This document shows positions 1 through 9,280 of a stretch of DNA of 47,509 bases, piece by piece (positions within the stretch are counted from its first letter, which is position 1; every line of letters begins with the position of its first letter). A program made the position numbers and the translations under genes. The notes under the pieces were generated by a model. The model was not told the DNA's origin. It did no database searches and saw nothing but the letters and a program-made list of their open reading frames with translations. The DNA is from Algibacillus agarilyticus (lineage in GTDB: Bacteria; Pseudomonadota; Gammaproteobacteria; Enterobacterales; Alteromonadaceae). The stretch spans positions 1 to 47,509 of the forward strand of contig NZ_QMED01000036.1 of assembly GCF_003286125.1 (NCBI RefSeq), in the 5' to 3' direction.

Positions 1-1
1 C

Positions 2-388
2 CGATTAAGGTGGCAAATTGAGTTATTGTTCAAAGAGCTTAAATCGTATTGCAACCTTAAAAAATTCAGCACACAAAAAGAGCCTATTGTTTGCGCCTTA
101 ATCTATGCCAGCTTCATCACTGTGTTACTAAAAAGGATGATGGCATTTGCAACAGAGGCATTAAAATCTTTATGGATATCGACACAAAAAGTGGCGAGGT
201 CCGCACCAACATGGCTATCACTGTTAGTTAATAAACTGAGTCAACATCATGCAGTAGCGATAGCAGTGGAGGAATGCGTAGAACTAATATCAAAGCTATG
301 TCCACGCGCCCACCCCAAGCGAGATTTGAAAGATGGGCTATATCAATTCGGTGTTATATCCTTGGTTGAAAATAACGGGATTGATTAA
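2..388 (+). CDS. IS4-family transposase, C-terminal part (cut by the window edge)
   Basis: The frame is open from base 2, so the gene begins outside the window. The first visible residues RLRWQIELLFKELK fit the IS4-family signature Y-x2-R-x3-E-x6-K: R, then E (the third acidic residue of the DDE catalytic triad), then K at the right spacing. The single base before the frame is c, which fits a TAC tyrosine codon just outside. About 128 residues remain, ending in a typical helical C-terminal tail. Function (cut-and-paste transposition) is known for the family. Whether the full copy is intact cannot be judged. A truncated MITE-like repeat follows within 30 bp, so this edge is a mobile-element junction. 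Confidence 0.8.
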   Translation, partial: RLRWQIELLFKELKSYCNLKKFSTQKEPIVCALIYASFITVLLKRMMAFATEALKSLWISTQKVARSAPTWLSLLVNKLSQHHAVAIAVEECVELISKLCPRAHPKRDLKDGLYQFGVISLVENNGID

Positions 389-414
389 TAAGTGAGCTTA
401 AGTACCTACATATG

Positions 415-503
415 AAATGGATTTAGGTGTTAGAACGACGCAGGAGCCAAAGTCGAGAGTAAGCGCTGACAATGAACCATAAAACCTGAGCGAGAAGACT
501 ATA
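415..503 (-). repeat. MITE-like dispersed repeat, truncated copy
   Basis: Reverse complement of the left part of the element at 41364-41586. It starts with the terminal TATAGTC (seen here as gactata at 497-503) and shares the segment through the bases following ggatttaggtgttagaacg. The opposite terminus is missing, so this copy is truncated next to the IS4 fragment. No coding capacity. Confidence 0.7.
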
Positions 504-733
504 CCCAGCCTCAGCAGCAAAGATATTAGTTTTCAATTAATTTCAAATCGCCCCATTAACAGTTCGGCTATTTGGAGTGATTTTAAATAATGCGGCAGCA
601 AAAAAATCCAAGCAATTTGAAGATACTGAGCGTGCGCCTTGTCGTGACTTGGGCATAAGTAAGCCGGACTATTTTATTAAGATATGATTATGCGGGTGGC
701 TGATTTTTAAGATCAATCTATTACTTTCGCTTT

Positions 734-745
734 ATTGTTTACAAT
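734..745. promoter_or_regulatory. Candidate GntR-type operator ATTGTTTACAAT
   Basis: One mismatch from the perfect palindrome ATTGTTAACAAT found before the GH-like lipoprotein gene, and fits the FadR-subfamily GntR form TNGT-N(0-3)-ACNA. It lies 65 bp before the ATG of the FG-GAP lipoprotein. Assignment to the regulator at 29079-29741 is inference. Confidence 0.45.
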
Positions 746-809
746 TAACTTTAAACCAAATGGATTTTCTAGTATCTTGAATTTAACTTTTCATTAATAA
801 ATATTAACT

Positions 810-3512
810 ATGCGAAATTTATATTATTACTTAATTCACTGCTTAATTTTATTACTCGTGTGTGCTTGTTCAAGCTCGTATAAACCCATAGCTCAAAATT
901 TAGTGGTTGCACCCACTCAATCGACTGAAATTGAATATCATGTTGAAGGTAACTTAAATAAGTTGATCACCTTTGAACTGACTAACCCACAAGATTATGC
1001 CAGCATCAGTTTAAGTGCCGATAACGATATAATTTTAGATAATTTAGATATTCAATCGAGTGGCGATCACACATTAACAGCGCTGGTTAAGTTTACTAAG
1101 CTAGGCAAAACGCAACTGGCATTATCTAGCTTAAATGCAGAGTTAAGCATTGATTCATTTACGATTGCAGATGCGACCCATATTGAAATACCTAATTATC
1201 AAGATGTATCGGTAAAAGCCGGGTTAGACAAAGTGAGTTCAATTAAATATGGCGGCCCAACCATTGCCGATTTAGATAACGATGGCGATTACGATTTTAT
1301 CGTAAATAACCATAATGCAGAAACCAGTAAACTGTATTGGAACAACGGTGATGGCACCGTACGCAAGCATAATAAAGATTTAGCCCGTTGGTTTATGCAC
1401 GATTTACATGGGGTTTCGGCAGGAGATTACGATCACGATGGCGATCTCGATTTAATTATCACTCAAGGAGGAGGCAATGGTAAAAATCCATCTACCGCTA
1501 ACTTTTATCATAACAATAATGGTAAATTGGTGTTAATGACAGGCGATGTTAATATTGACCGTGGCGGCCGTGGTCGGGGTGGGTTTTGGACCGACATGGA
1601 TTTAGACGGCGATTTAGATTTGTTGTTAATTAATGAAACCAGTTTGCACGGTGACAAACCACAACATTTTGCGTACGAAAACCTCGGCGAAAACGGATTT
1701 AAATTTCGCCATATTGATGGCTTGCTTAATCAACACCCTTCACGAGCAGTGATAACCGACCTGAACAATGACCAAATAGACGACATTATTTTGTACGGTC
1801 CATTATCGGTGTGGCAAGGTAATGGCGATTTCACTTATACCGAGATCACCGCGCAATTTCCGAGTGAAGTGACCAAACTGGGTGGCATCATGGCCGTAGC
1901 TGATGTTGATATCGATAATGATGGCGACTTAGATTTATATTTAGCCCGCGGCAAAGAGTTTGAAAACGGCCGCGGTGAAGCGCCAAATGTTGATTTTGAA
2001 CCGACAAAACAAATATTCTCAATTAAACCACGTGGCTTTAAAGGTAAAGATGCTTTTAGTTTTACCGCGCCTGCCGCCGTCAAACTTTATAATTATTACT
2101 ATCTTACTCAAGGTGATTTTAGAGGGCAAGATTACCCCCTCTTTTTAGGCAAAAACAAACAAGCGCATAACGTACAATCGGGTGAAACCTTCACTTTACA
2201 ACCACAAGCGGCGCTTGGCTGGCCACAAGATATTAGCGAAAACGGGGTTTATTTTGGTTACCTTGGCAATAACCAATGGAAAGCGGTGTTGGTGCGTAAC
2301 AGCAATATATTTTGGAACTACAAATTTAGTTTAGCGGGTGTTAACACGGCAAAACTTGATTTTGCACCTGAAAATAGAAATTTAGCAGATGTATTACTCC
2401 GTAACGACAATGGTAAATTTGTTGATGTGTCAAAACAGTGGAATATCCCCCAAGGTGGTAACTCGCTGGGTGTAACGGTTGGAGACTTTAATAACGACAC
2501 TTTACAAGATATTTTTGTTTACCGTTGGGGGCTTATTCATGCTCGCGGTTCTGATCTTATGTTACTTAATAGCGGCAACCAACAATTTATGGCCACTACC
2601 GCCCATGGCGCAAGCGATAAAACGGGCCCTGGCAATGGCGATATGGGACAAGCATTCGATTTTGATTTAGATGGCGATCTTGATTTACTCAGCGGCAGTG
2701 AAGGTGGCGAATGGTATTTGTATCAAAACCAAACAGTTGCAACTAATACCGCTATCAACACGGTCAAGAGCACGGTTAAGAGTACAGTAACAAGTGCAAC
2801 CGCTAATGCCCCAAAACAAGGTAACTATGCATTAATACGGGTAAGCTATTCACCCAAAGCTAATATTGACGCGATATCCGCGACAGTAAAAATTAAGGTA
2901 GGTAATAAAACCTATCAAAAACGTGTTGGCTCTGCTGGCTCGGTATTCTCGCAAAGCTTACTTAACATTGTGCATTTTGGCTTAGCCGATAACACCGTAA
3001 TTGACGAAATGACGGTTACCTGGCGCAACGGCGAAACGGTTAGTTTTAATCATCAAGCCGCAAACCAAATAATAAACGCAGGTATTCAATTACAACCCGC
3101 AGATAGACAAGCCAATCAAACCACACAAGCCGGTTATGTGGCTCCTTACGTTAAAATATTAAACCGTGATGAATTTGAAAACCAACCGCTTAAAGTGGGT
3201 GATAGCTTCACATTAAACGTGGCTTACCATGCTGGCACCGGTAATAAAGTTATCAAATCTGATCAAGGGGGGGTACGTTTCTGGTTCCGCCATTTTAAAA
3301 ACCAATGGATCCCGATAAAAGATACGGTATTGATTGATAAATCGGTTGTAGGCACTGAATCAGGCGAAACAAAAATGACTTTTAAATTAACCGATTTAAA
3401 AGCAACCTCTGCATTGCCCGAAAAACAGCTTTATCAGTTTAGAGTCTCGTTTGCTTCAAGCAATGGTGATATGTTAAATGAAGTGATATATCCACTTAAT
3501 TTGATTGAATAA
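810..3512 (+). CDS. FG-GAP/VCBS-repeat lipoprotein with ASPIC/UnbV-like domain
   Basis: 900 aa. The N-terminus is a lipoprotein signal with lipobox-like LLVCAC, so the mature protein starts with Cys about residue 20 and is probably surface- or outer-membrane-anchored. At least seven Asp-rich calcium-binding FG-GAP loops are visible (for example DLDNDGDYDF ~154, DYDHDGDLDL ~207, DMDLDGDLDL ~263, DVDIDNDGDLDL ~366, DFNNDTLQDI ~559, FDLDGDLDLL ~618), consistent with a beta-propeller. Residues ~680-770 resemble the ASPIC/UnbV module (VHFGLAD...VTWRNGE). The last ~120 aa look like an Ig-type beta domain. CRTAC1-like proteins of this kind are frequent in marine polysaccharide loci, but their biochemical role is not established. 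A GntR-type palindrome upstream links it to the galactonate and GH genes. The ATG at 810 has only a weak ribosome site. Confidence 0.85.
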   Translation: MRNLYYYLIHCLILLLVCACSSSYKPIAQNLVVAPTQSTEIEYHVEGNLNKLITFELTNPQDYASISLSADNDIILDNLDIQSSGDHTLTALVKFTKLGKTQLALSSLNAELSIDSFTIADATHIEIPNYQDVSVKAGLDKVSSIKYGGPTIADLDNDGDYDFIVNNHNAETSKLYWNNGDGTVRKHNKDLARWFMHDLHGVSAGDYDHDGDLDLIITQGGGNGKNPSTANFYHNNNGKLVLMTGDVNIDRGGRGRGGFWTDMDLDGDLDLLLINETSLHGDKPQHFAYENLGENGFKFRHIDGLLNQHPSRAVITDLNNDQIDDIILYGPLSVWQGNGDFTYTEITAQFPSEVTKLGGIMAVADVDIDNDGDLDLYLARGKEFENGRGEAPNVDFEPTKQIFSIKPRGFKGKDAFSFTAPAAVKLYNYYYLTQGDFRGQDYPLFLGKNKQAHNVQSGETFTLQPQAALGWPQDISENGVYFGYLGNNQWKAVLVRNSNIFWNYKFSLAGVNTAKLDFAPENRNLADVLLRNDNGKFVDVSKQWNIPQGGNSLGVTVGDFNNDTLQDIFVYRWGLIHARGSDLMLLNSGNQQFMATTAHGASDKTGPGNGDMGQAFDFDLDGDLDLLSGSEGGEWYLYQNQTVATNTAINTVKSTVKSTVTSATANAPKQGNYALIRVSYSPKANIDAISATVKIKVGNKTYQKRVGSAGSVFSQSLLNIVHFGLADNTVIDEMTVTWRNGETVSFNHQAANQIINAGIQLQPADRQANQTTQAGYVAPYVKILNRDEFENQPLKVGDSFTLNVAYHAGTGNKVIKSDQGGVRFWFRHFKNQWIPIKDTVLIDKSVVGTESGETKMTFKLTDLKATSALPEKQLYQFRVSFASSNGDMLNEVIYPLNLIE

Positions 3513-3527
3513 AACAACTGAAAGAAA

Positions 3528-3562
3528 TAGGGCTGAACAACAAGCTAACCTCGTCAGCCCTA
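3528..3562 (+). terminator. Possible terminator hairpin after FG-GAP lipoprotein gene
   Basis: TAGGGCTGA (3528-3536) pairs perfectly with TCAGCCCTA (3554-3562) across a 17-nt loop, 16 bp after the stop codon. No U-tract follows, so intrinsic termination is uncertain. Confidence 0.35.
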
Positions 3563-3730
3563 GAATGGCACAACCGTCTATCTAAAAATTGAGTATCCTC
3601 GGTTTCCGCGAATTTGCGAACCAATCCATTTTTAAACTTGTTTTGTCATGTCGTCGTCTTTGCGGTATTAATTTATAGTTGTGGGCATCTAAGTTGGTTA
3701 TACCCTATCAATTTCTTATTTAATCACGCG

Positions 3731-5074
3731 CTAAAAACTGATTTCAAAGCCAAATTTAATCCGATCTTTTTGTTTAAACTGACCATATAAACCCTCTGCT
3801 TTTCCCCAAATGATGTCAGTCGTTAACCAGATTTTTAGGTTATCGTTATAATCATGGATCAGGCTGGCGTTAATGAACCCATCATGGTCATCTATATTTT
3901 TTACGACAAGCAATTCACTGGTTAGGGTGTCATGCCAAAACTTATTGCGAATTAAAAACGTTACATGGGTATCGGTTGTTGGCTTAGTTAAATTAGGCTG
4001 CGTATTGATGGCATGGTTCTGCATAAATTGAGCACTGACTAGCGTGTTATTAAAGCCAAAATAATCAATACCTAAAAGATAAGTTAATTCATTATATTGA
4101 CTGATTTGGTTATGTAAATTGCGTTGTTTAATATGGGTTTGATAAGCCATTTCACTGCGTAAAGTGATCTCTTTAAAGGTAGTAGCAACACTACCGCCTA
4201 ATAAATGAGAGCGAAAGTATTCAGCGTTAATATTAAGGCGCTGTGGTGAATAACTTGTATTAAATAGGGGTAAATCCACAAAGTGATATAAATAGTTTAA
4301 GCTAAGATCCCAGCCATTAATAAAGCGTGTCCAACGTAAGCCTATATCCGCATTTTTCACATGCGTGCTGGGTCTGTTATTCGGGTTTTGAATAACGTTT
4401 ATATCGCCTGTAGGTGAAAATGGGGTATCGGCTAGTTGCGGTACAATACGTGACGTGGTTACCGTAAAACTTGCATTTTGTGGCGCAAGTCTGTGAACGG
4501 TTGTATCGGGTATCCATAGTAGTTGTAAGACATCGTTATTTTCAAAACTAAATTCGACATTCAACATCCATAAAGGGATACGTGATTGCTCAAACTCATC
4601 AAAAATAAATTCGTTAAATGATTGTGGGTTTACGACATCTAATATTTTAATACCATCTGCTTTTCCCCATACGACTTGTTGTTTGCCTAAGGTTAAAAAG
4701 TACTGGTCTAACGGAATTTCAATATACAATTCACGTAAGGTTAATTCAGAATGATTCGCTAGGTTTGTTGTCGTATTAAATGCGGAATACGTTTTATCTT
4801 GAAAAATAGCTTGCATGCCATCGCTAAATTGACTGTTTAGATTAATGATGCTCGTGAGTGTAAAATCGTCTGTTTGGTAAGTGATGTCGCTGCTCAGTGA
4901 GTTACTGAATAGTTGTACTCGTTTTTCATTATTCTTTGTGGCAATTGCTATTTCACTACGCATTTTATGCGTTGTATTAATTTGGGCATAACCGTTGATT
5001 GCGCAAAATAAATTTGTGGCACTGAGGCCACAAATAAATAATACAGCGCGATTAAAATTGACAGCGCTGAGCAT
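3731..5074 (-). CDS. Outer-membrane beta-barrel protein, DUF1302-like
   Basis: 447 aa. Begins with a signal peptide ending near INGYAQ, followed by alternating amphipathic beta strands and a C-terminal aromatic residue (FGFEISF), as in barrel proteins. The segment QQVVWGKADGIKILDVVNPQ is characteristic of the DUF1302 family, outer-membrane partners of MMPL exporters. It is the last gene of the marR-exporter-LolA operon. Its ATG lies 2 nt after the TAG of the LolA-like gene (TAGCCATG) with AGAGG inside that gene, so translation is probably coupled. Inferred role: receives hydrophobic or lipid-like cargo from the inner-membrane exporter. The substrate is unknown. Family assignment is by motif only. 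Confidence 0.65.
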   Translation of the reverse strand: MLSAVNFNRAVLFICGLSATNLFCAINGYAQINTTHKMRSEIAIATKNNEKRVQLFSNSLSSDITYQTDDFTLTSIINLNSQFSDGMQAIFQDKTYSAFNTTTNLANHSELTLRELYIEIPLDQYFLTLGKQQVVWGKADGIKILDVVNPQSFNEFIFDEFEQSRIPLWMLNVEFSFENNDVLQLLWIPDTTVHRLAPQNASFTVTTSRIVPQLADTPFSPTGDINVIQNPNNRPSTHVKNADIGLRWTRFINGWDLSLNYLYHFVDLPLFNTSYSPQRLNINAEYFRSHLLGGSVATTFKEITLRSEMAYQTHIKQRNLHNQISQYNELTYLLGIDYFGFNNTLVSAQFMQNHAINTQPNLTKPTTDTHVTFLIRNKFWHDTLTSELLVVKNIDDHDGFINASLIHDYNDNLKIWLTTDIIWGKAEGLYGQFKQKDRIKFGFEISF

Positions 5075-5076
5075 GG

Positions 5077-5880
5077 CTATAAACCTCTTTTTAGCGTTTG
5101 TTGCGTGAATATTTTATTGCTTATAACCTGGTCATAATTAACGTTTTTGAATATGAACTCGGTTGTGTGTTCCGTTTTATAGTTGACAACCTTGATCTGA
5201 TGAGCCGTCCATATATTCTGAATTAAACGGATATCGGTAAACGTAATGGTTTTGAGTAAATTACCTTTGGTATCCCAATAAATCGCTTTTCGGGTTATCC
5301 AAATATTTTTGTCGATATAAGATTCAAGTTTGCTATAACCTAACTCTTTCGCTACGTGACTATTTTTAGGCACTGATTCAATTACATAATAATCTATACC
5401 CTCTATATACTTTGATTTAAGCGTTCTATGATTATAATCGTCCACCGATATTTTGGTTTCTAGTTTGATTTCTTCATAGGTGAAATCAGTACCTAGAAAG
5501 TAATCACCACGATCAGCTGCCGATATGCGACGAACACGTCGCATGGCGGGTAAATATAACCATTGGTCATCATCTTTGTTTTTATTAGCATAATCATAAG
5601 TAAGAAAAGCCGTATCTTTAATGTTCTTTGGCGTTTCATAAAAAATAGCGGTGCGTTTTTCATCGCCAAAATATTTTCTAAACGCTTGCGTTTCTCTGAC
5701 GCGTTTTTTACCTGAACGATCAATCATTGTCATGGTTAACTGACGAGATACCGCTTCGCCTTCATCACGACTATTGACTTGTTGTACGATCCAATTAGCA
5801 TCAATCAGTGTGTTAGCTTGCAAGGTAAAACTACACACTAAGGTGCTTATAAATAACGAAATAAATAAATAAATCTTCAT
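5077..5880 (-). CDS. LolA-like outer-membrane lipoprotein-sorting protein
   Basis: 267 aa with a Sec signal peptide (LFISLFISTLVCSFTLQANT). The mature part matches the LolA-like periplasmic family usually annotated outer membrane lipoprotein-sorting protein: RETQAFRKYFGDEKRTAIFYETPKNIKDTAFL, then DQWLYLPAMRRVRRIS and GTDFTYEEI, read here as short diagnostic segments. These half-barrel proteins bind acyl chains and occur with MMPL exporters. It sits between the exporter gene (50 bp upstream) and the barrel gene (2 bp downstream). A good ribosome site AAGGG precedes the ATG. Periplasmic carrier of the exported cargo is the inferred role. Confidence 0.75.
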   Translation of the reverse strand: MKIYLFISLFISTLVCSFTLQANTLIDANWIVQQVNSRDEGEAVSRQLTMTMIDRSGKKRVRETQAFRKYFGDEKRTAIFYETPKNIKDTAFLTYDYANKNKDDDQWLYLPAMRRVRRISAADRGDYFLGTDFTYEEIKLETKISVDDYNHRTLKSKYIEGIDYYVIESVPKNSHVAKELGYSKLESYIDKNIWITRKAIYWDTKGNLLKTITFTDIRLIQNIWTAHQIKVVNYKTEHTTEFIFKNVNYDQVISNKIFTQQTLKRGL

Positions 5881-5930
5881 CTTTTGCCCTTAATTTTTCA
5901 ATTTAGCCGGTTAGGTTATACGTGTTGGTG

Positions 5931-8381
5931 TTAAGCTTTTTCTTGATGCGCATGGCTTGATTCAATCGTGGCCTCATTAAGTGCTAAAGCGATGTGATTT
6001 TTATCTTGTTGAAAACCCAGAAAACGGGGTTGAAATATTTTGATCAATGCGGGTAAAACCGTGATGCTTACAATAAAACTGATAGAAACGGCAAAGGCAA
6101 TCAACATACCTAATTTTGCTAAAGGCGGAACATAACTTAGCCCAAGTACGCCAAACCCTAAAAACACGGCAAAAAAGTTAAATAACAACGCTCTGCCGGT
6201 GCTGGGGAAAAGTTGTAATAAAATAGAATCAATCTGGACTTTATTAAGCTCATCTGGCTCGTGTAATTCAGCCGTGTGCGATTTGATTAATACTTTAACG
6301 CGCTCTATCGTGTGAACCGCAAAATCAATCCCAATACCTAACCCGATTGCTGCGGTCATTGTCGTACCAACCGCAAGCGTAATACCTGCTGCTCCCATAA
6401 AGGCATAAATAGCTAACGTTGACAGCATGACCGGCACTAAAGCCAATGACCCCGTTCCTATCGATTTAAAGGCAAGACAAGCGACTAACCAAACTAATAA
6501 CAAAGCCAAAGCAACCCCTTTAAAGTGAGAGTCGACTAAGTTAGTTAACCATTCATAATCAACATAAACCCGTCCAGATAAAGACGCTTTAATGTGAGTA
6601 TCGTTAAACTCGTTATTTATATAAACCTGTAGTGCTTCTACAACCGGTTTAAAACTTTGTAAACGGCCATTAGTGAGCTGAACTCTGACCAGCGCTTGTT
6701 GATAATCATAATCGATTTCTTCTTCAAAATCGGTTGGGTCACCACTAGCCGCGTATAATAAAAAATATTGTGAAATTAAGTTTTCATCGTTCGGTATTCG
6801 GTATTCACTTGGCTTGTTCTCATTTAAAGAACGGTTCATTTGTTTGATATAATCGGCAATTGAAGTGCTGCCGCCAACAACATCAAAACGTTCAACAAAG
6901 TCTTGTAACTTTTCTATTTTGTGTAAGTTTTCAGGTTTAAATAAGCCTTCTTTTTCATGAGTACTCACAACAATATCAAGGTTACTTGTCCCATTCATTG
7001 TTGCGTTTATGGCAACATCAGCTTGATAAATGAGCTCTGTTTTTTTGAAGTTATCCACCCAAGATTCATTAACTGATAAATTCATGGCACCATAAATACC
7101 AGCACCCGCTAAGATGAGAGATAACGTTAAAACGGTTTTAGCCCTAGCCAAAACGAGCTTTCCGATAGTGGTCATGAATGTCGAAAAAATATCGTTTTTA
7201 ATCGTGTTGTTTTTACTTTTAAAAGCGGAGCTATCGCCTGCTGGCATTAACATTAAACATGCCGGTACCACACATAAAGAATATATTCCCGCTATGGCCA
7301 GCCCTAACATTGAGTAAATGCCAAATGCTTGCATCGGCGGCATATACGAAGAGAGATAAACGCCAAAAAATCCAATCATTGAAGTCACGGTGGTTAAAAC
7401 AATAGGACGCCACATTTTTTGAGTTGCATCGATCACCAGTAAGCGCTGGCTTAACTCGGGTTGTGCTGCTCGTTGTTCATAATATTCACTCATAATATGA
7501 ATACTGTCAGCGACTGCAATACCAACTAATAATATAGGCATACTTGTTGTAATAACATAAATTGGATCGCCCATGGCACTCATTACACCCATGGCTGAAG
7601 TCGCCGCGGCTAAAATAACAATGCCTGGTAGCAGGGTGCCTTGCACGGTACGAAAAGCAAAAAAGCACAACAAAGTAATAATGATGACACTCAGCGGCAC
7701 TAAGCGCGATGCGTCAGTTACAATGTAAGTTGATAAATAGCCTGATACTGCGCCGTCACCAGCAACATGTAAAACTTCGTTTTGTTTGATCGGTGCTTCA
7801 GCAACAAGCGCAAGCAATGATTCATAAAGAGCTGGTCCATTGGCATCATCCGTTAGTTCAATAACGATGAGGCTGGTACTGGCATCTTTTGAAACAATCG
7901 ATCCCACATAAAGTGGAAAATCAAAAACGTGTTGAGCCAACCCATCGGCCTGTTGCTGACTGATAGGGAGTTCATCAACAAAAGGTTCGACTACTAAACC
8001 TTCTGCATTGCCGCTGATATTATCTTCAGTGGTTAAACTAATAACGCGCTCTTGATTGACCGCCGGCATCGCAAGGACTTTTTGCGTGAGCCAATGAATG
8101 AGCTCAATGCTATCGGGATTAAATATTCCATTTTTCCCTTCATTTGTGACGGCGATAACCATTGGGTCATTTAAGCCAAAAATATCTTCAACTTGTTGAC
8201 GGTAAATTAACGCAGGTGAATCTTTAGGCAAAAAAGATTCTGCTTCAGGGTCCATCGTTAACTGGGGCAAAAATGCCGTAAAAAATAAAATGGCTAATAA
8301 GCCACTCAGCAATACTTTTTTGGGATTACCTGTGAGCCACCATAAAAGGGCCGAGGTTTTTGTCTTATTTAATGTGTTCAT
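5931..8381 (-). CDS. MMPL/RND-superfamily exporter
   Basis: 816 aa, the usual length for MMPL-type hydrophobe exporters. One membrane segment near residues 20-42 is followed by a periplasmic domain (FLPKDSPA...), a block of about five membrane segments (~225-370), a seventh segment (~405-430), a second periplasmic domain, and a final block of membrane segments (~640-790). Conserved-type stretches include VGIAVADSIHIMSEYYEQ and GLGIGIDFAVHTIERV, which hold the Asp residues typical of proton-driven RND transporters. The adjacent LolA-like and DUF1302-like genes complete an inner membrane-periplasm-outer membrane path. The palindrome GTGTAATTACAC 16 bp before the start predicts control by the upstream MarR protein. 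Cargo unknown; lipids or hydrophobic toxins are plausible. Confidence 0.85.
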   Translation of the reverse strand: MNTLNKTKTSALLWWLTGNPKKVLLSGLLAILFFTAFLPQLTMDPEAESFLPKDSPALIYRQQVEDIFGLNDPMVIAVTNEGKNGIFNPDSIELIHWLTQKVLAMPAVNQERVISLTTEDNISGNAEGLVVEPFVDELPISQQQADGLAQHVFDFPLYVGSIVSKDASTSLIVIELTDDANGPALYESLLALVAEAPIKQNEVLHVAGDGAVSGYLSTYIVTDASRLVPLSVIIITLLCFFAFRTVQGTLLPGIVILAAATSAMGVMSAMGDPIYVITTSMPILLVGIAVADSIHIMSEYYEQRAAQPELSQRLLVIDATQKMWRPIVLTTVTSMIGFFGVYLSSYMPPMQAFGIYSMLGLAIAGIYSLCVVPACLMLMPAGDSSAFKSKNNTIKNDIFSTFMTTIGKLVLARAKTVLTLSLILAGAGIYGAMNLSVNESWVDNFKKTELIYQADVAINATMNGTSNLDIVVSTHEKEGLFKPENLHKIEKLQDFVERFDVVGGSTSIADYIKQMNRSLNENKPSEYRIPNDENLISQYFLLYAASGDPTDFEEEIDYDYQQALVRVQLTNGRLQSFKPVVEALQVYINNEFNDTHIKASLSGRVYVDYEWLTNLVDSHFKGVALALLLVWLVACLAFKSIGTGSLALVPVMLSTLAIYAFMGAAGITLAVGTTMTAAIGLGIGIDFAVHTIERVKVLIKSHTAELHEPDELNKVQIDSILLQLFPSTGRALLFNFFAVFLGFGVLGLSYVPPLAKLGMLIAFAVSISFIVSITVLPALIKIFQPRFLGFQQDKNHIALALNEATIESSHAHQEKA

Positions 8382-8396
8382 TTATACCATCCTGTA

Positions 8397-8408
8397 GTGT
8401 AATTACAC
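8397..8408. promoter_or_regulatory. MarR operator candidate before the exporter gene
   Basis: Perfect 12-bp palindrome GTGTAATTACAC between marR and the exporter gene. The same 12-mer recurs at 8884-8895 upstream of marR. Duplicate identical sites flanking a MarR gene are the classical autorepression arrangement. Confidence 0.65.
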
Positions 8409-8426
8409 TTTAAGTCGTAAAAAATT

Positions 8427-8861
8427 TTAAGGGTTAAAATTTAATTGATTAATTTGGTCTAATAACCGTGATAGTGTTGTCATATCTTGCCCAGCTAAGC
8501 TGGTTTGTATGTTTTCTTGAGCTTGTTGCCACAAAGGGCGAGCAGTATCGAGTGTTTCTTTACCGTGATGAGTCAAATTTGCATAGCGAGTGCGACCGAC
8601 ACCACTGCTTAACGTCACTAAACCTTCTTTTTCAAGTGGCTTCAAATTTCGCGTTAATGTTGTTCGTTCCATGCAAAGGCTCTCTGCTAAATTCGATATA
8701 GAAATTGGGGCTTGAATATTAATCGCCACTAACATAGAAAATTGATTGGCCTTTAAACCCGTTGGTTTTAGTGCGTCATCATAAAGCCGTGTAATCGTTC
8801 GACTAGCAGCACGTGTTTTATAACAAAAACAGTTTTTAGCAATGGTTTGATCATCAATCAT
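8427..8861 (-). CDS. MarR-family transcriptional regulator
   Basis: 144 aa, the standard length of a single-domain MarR repressor. The winged helix-turn-helix runs from about residue 35 to 115: FSMLVAINIQAPISISNLAE, then the recognition-helix region MERTTLTRNLKPLEKEGLV and the wing GVGRTRYANLT. First gene of the minus-strand operon, 45 bp ahead of the exporter gene. Identical palindromes precede it (8884-8895) and the exporter (8397-8408), so it most likely represses itself and the exporter-LolA-barrel genes until a ligand binds. The ligand is unknown. Cys residues near the N-terminus (NCFCYK) could allow redox sensing, but this is speculation. Confidence 0.9.
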   Translation of the reverse strand: MIDDQTIAKNCFCYKTRAASRTITRLYDDALKPTGLKANQFSMLVAINIQAPISISNLAESLCMERTTLTRNLKPLEKEGLVTLSSGVGRTRYANLTHHGKETLDTARPLWQQAQENIQTSLAGQDMTTLSRLLDQINQLNFNP

Positions 8862-8883
8862 ATAGTTTATTATAAATAACTAG

Positions 8884-8895
8884 GTGTAATTACAC
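8884..8895. promoter_or_regulatory. MarR operator candidate before marR
   Basis: Second exact copy of GTGTAATTACAC, 23 bp upstream of the marR start codon and sharing the flanking ttta with the copy at 8397-8408. Confidence 0.65.
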
Positions 8896-9033
8896 TTTAG
8901 TTTTTTGATATCGAATTGTCAATTTTTAATTTTGTGGTAATAGCGACAATATCTTTAGATTGCGAGAAATATCTAAGTGCTAAAATAATTGTCATTATAA
9001 TTCCGTATTCGTCAGATAAGATGAGTCGCAATA

Positions 9034-9085
9034 GATAATAATTGAACACGAGCCAATAATGACTGGGGAGGGTTCAATTATTATC
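9034..9085. repeat. Long perfect inverted repeat in marR/chemoreceptor intergenic region
   Basis: GATAATAATTGAAC (9034-9047) is the exact reverse complement of GTTCAATTATTATC (9072-9085): 14-bp stem, 24-nt loop. It lies in the 419-bp gap between divergent marR and the chemoreceptor gene. It could be an RNA hairpin, a terminator (ctttct follows) or the relic of a small transposable repeat. No gene is seen in the rest of the gap. Confidence 0.6.
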
Positions 9086-9280
9086 CTTTCTGCGAAATCG
9101 GCTTTAGTCTGATTAACCCAAATAATGTGCGTTGCTCACAAATATGATGCAAATATAAATATTACACAGGGTTAAAGCCAAATTCCTTATTGAATTGCAG
9201 TTAAATTTAGCTAATAGATGGTACATAAATTGCTTCTATTGTTAGTGCATTATGTTTAATTAATTTTGGTGAGTATATAA

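Larger units (their letters stand above)
389..809. other. Intergenic region between IS4 fragment and FG-GAP lipoprotein
   Basis: No gene is seen. It holds a truncated MITE-like repeat copy (415-503) and a GntR-type palindrome (734-745). The last 100 bases are very AT-rich and should contain the promoter of the lipoprotein gene, but no clear -35/-10 pair could be chosen. Confidence 0.6.
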
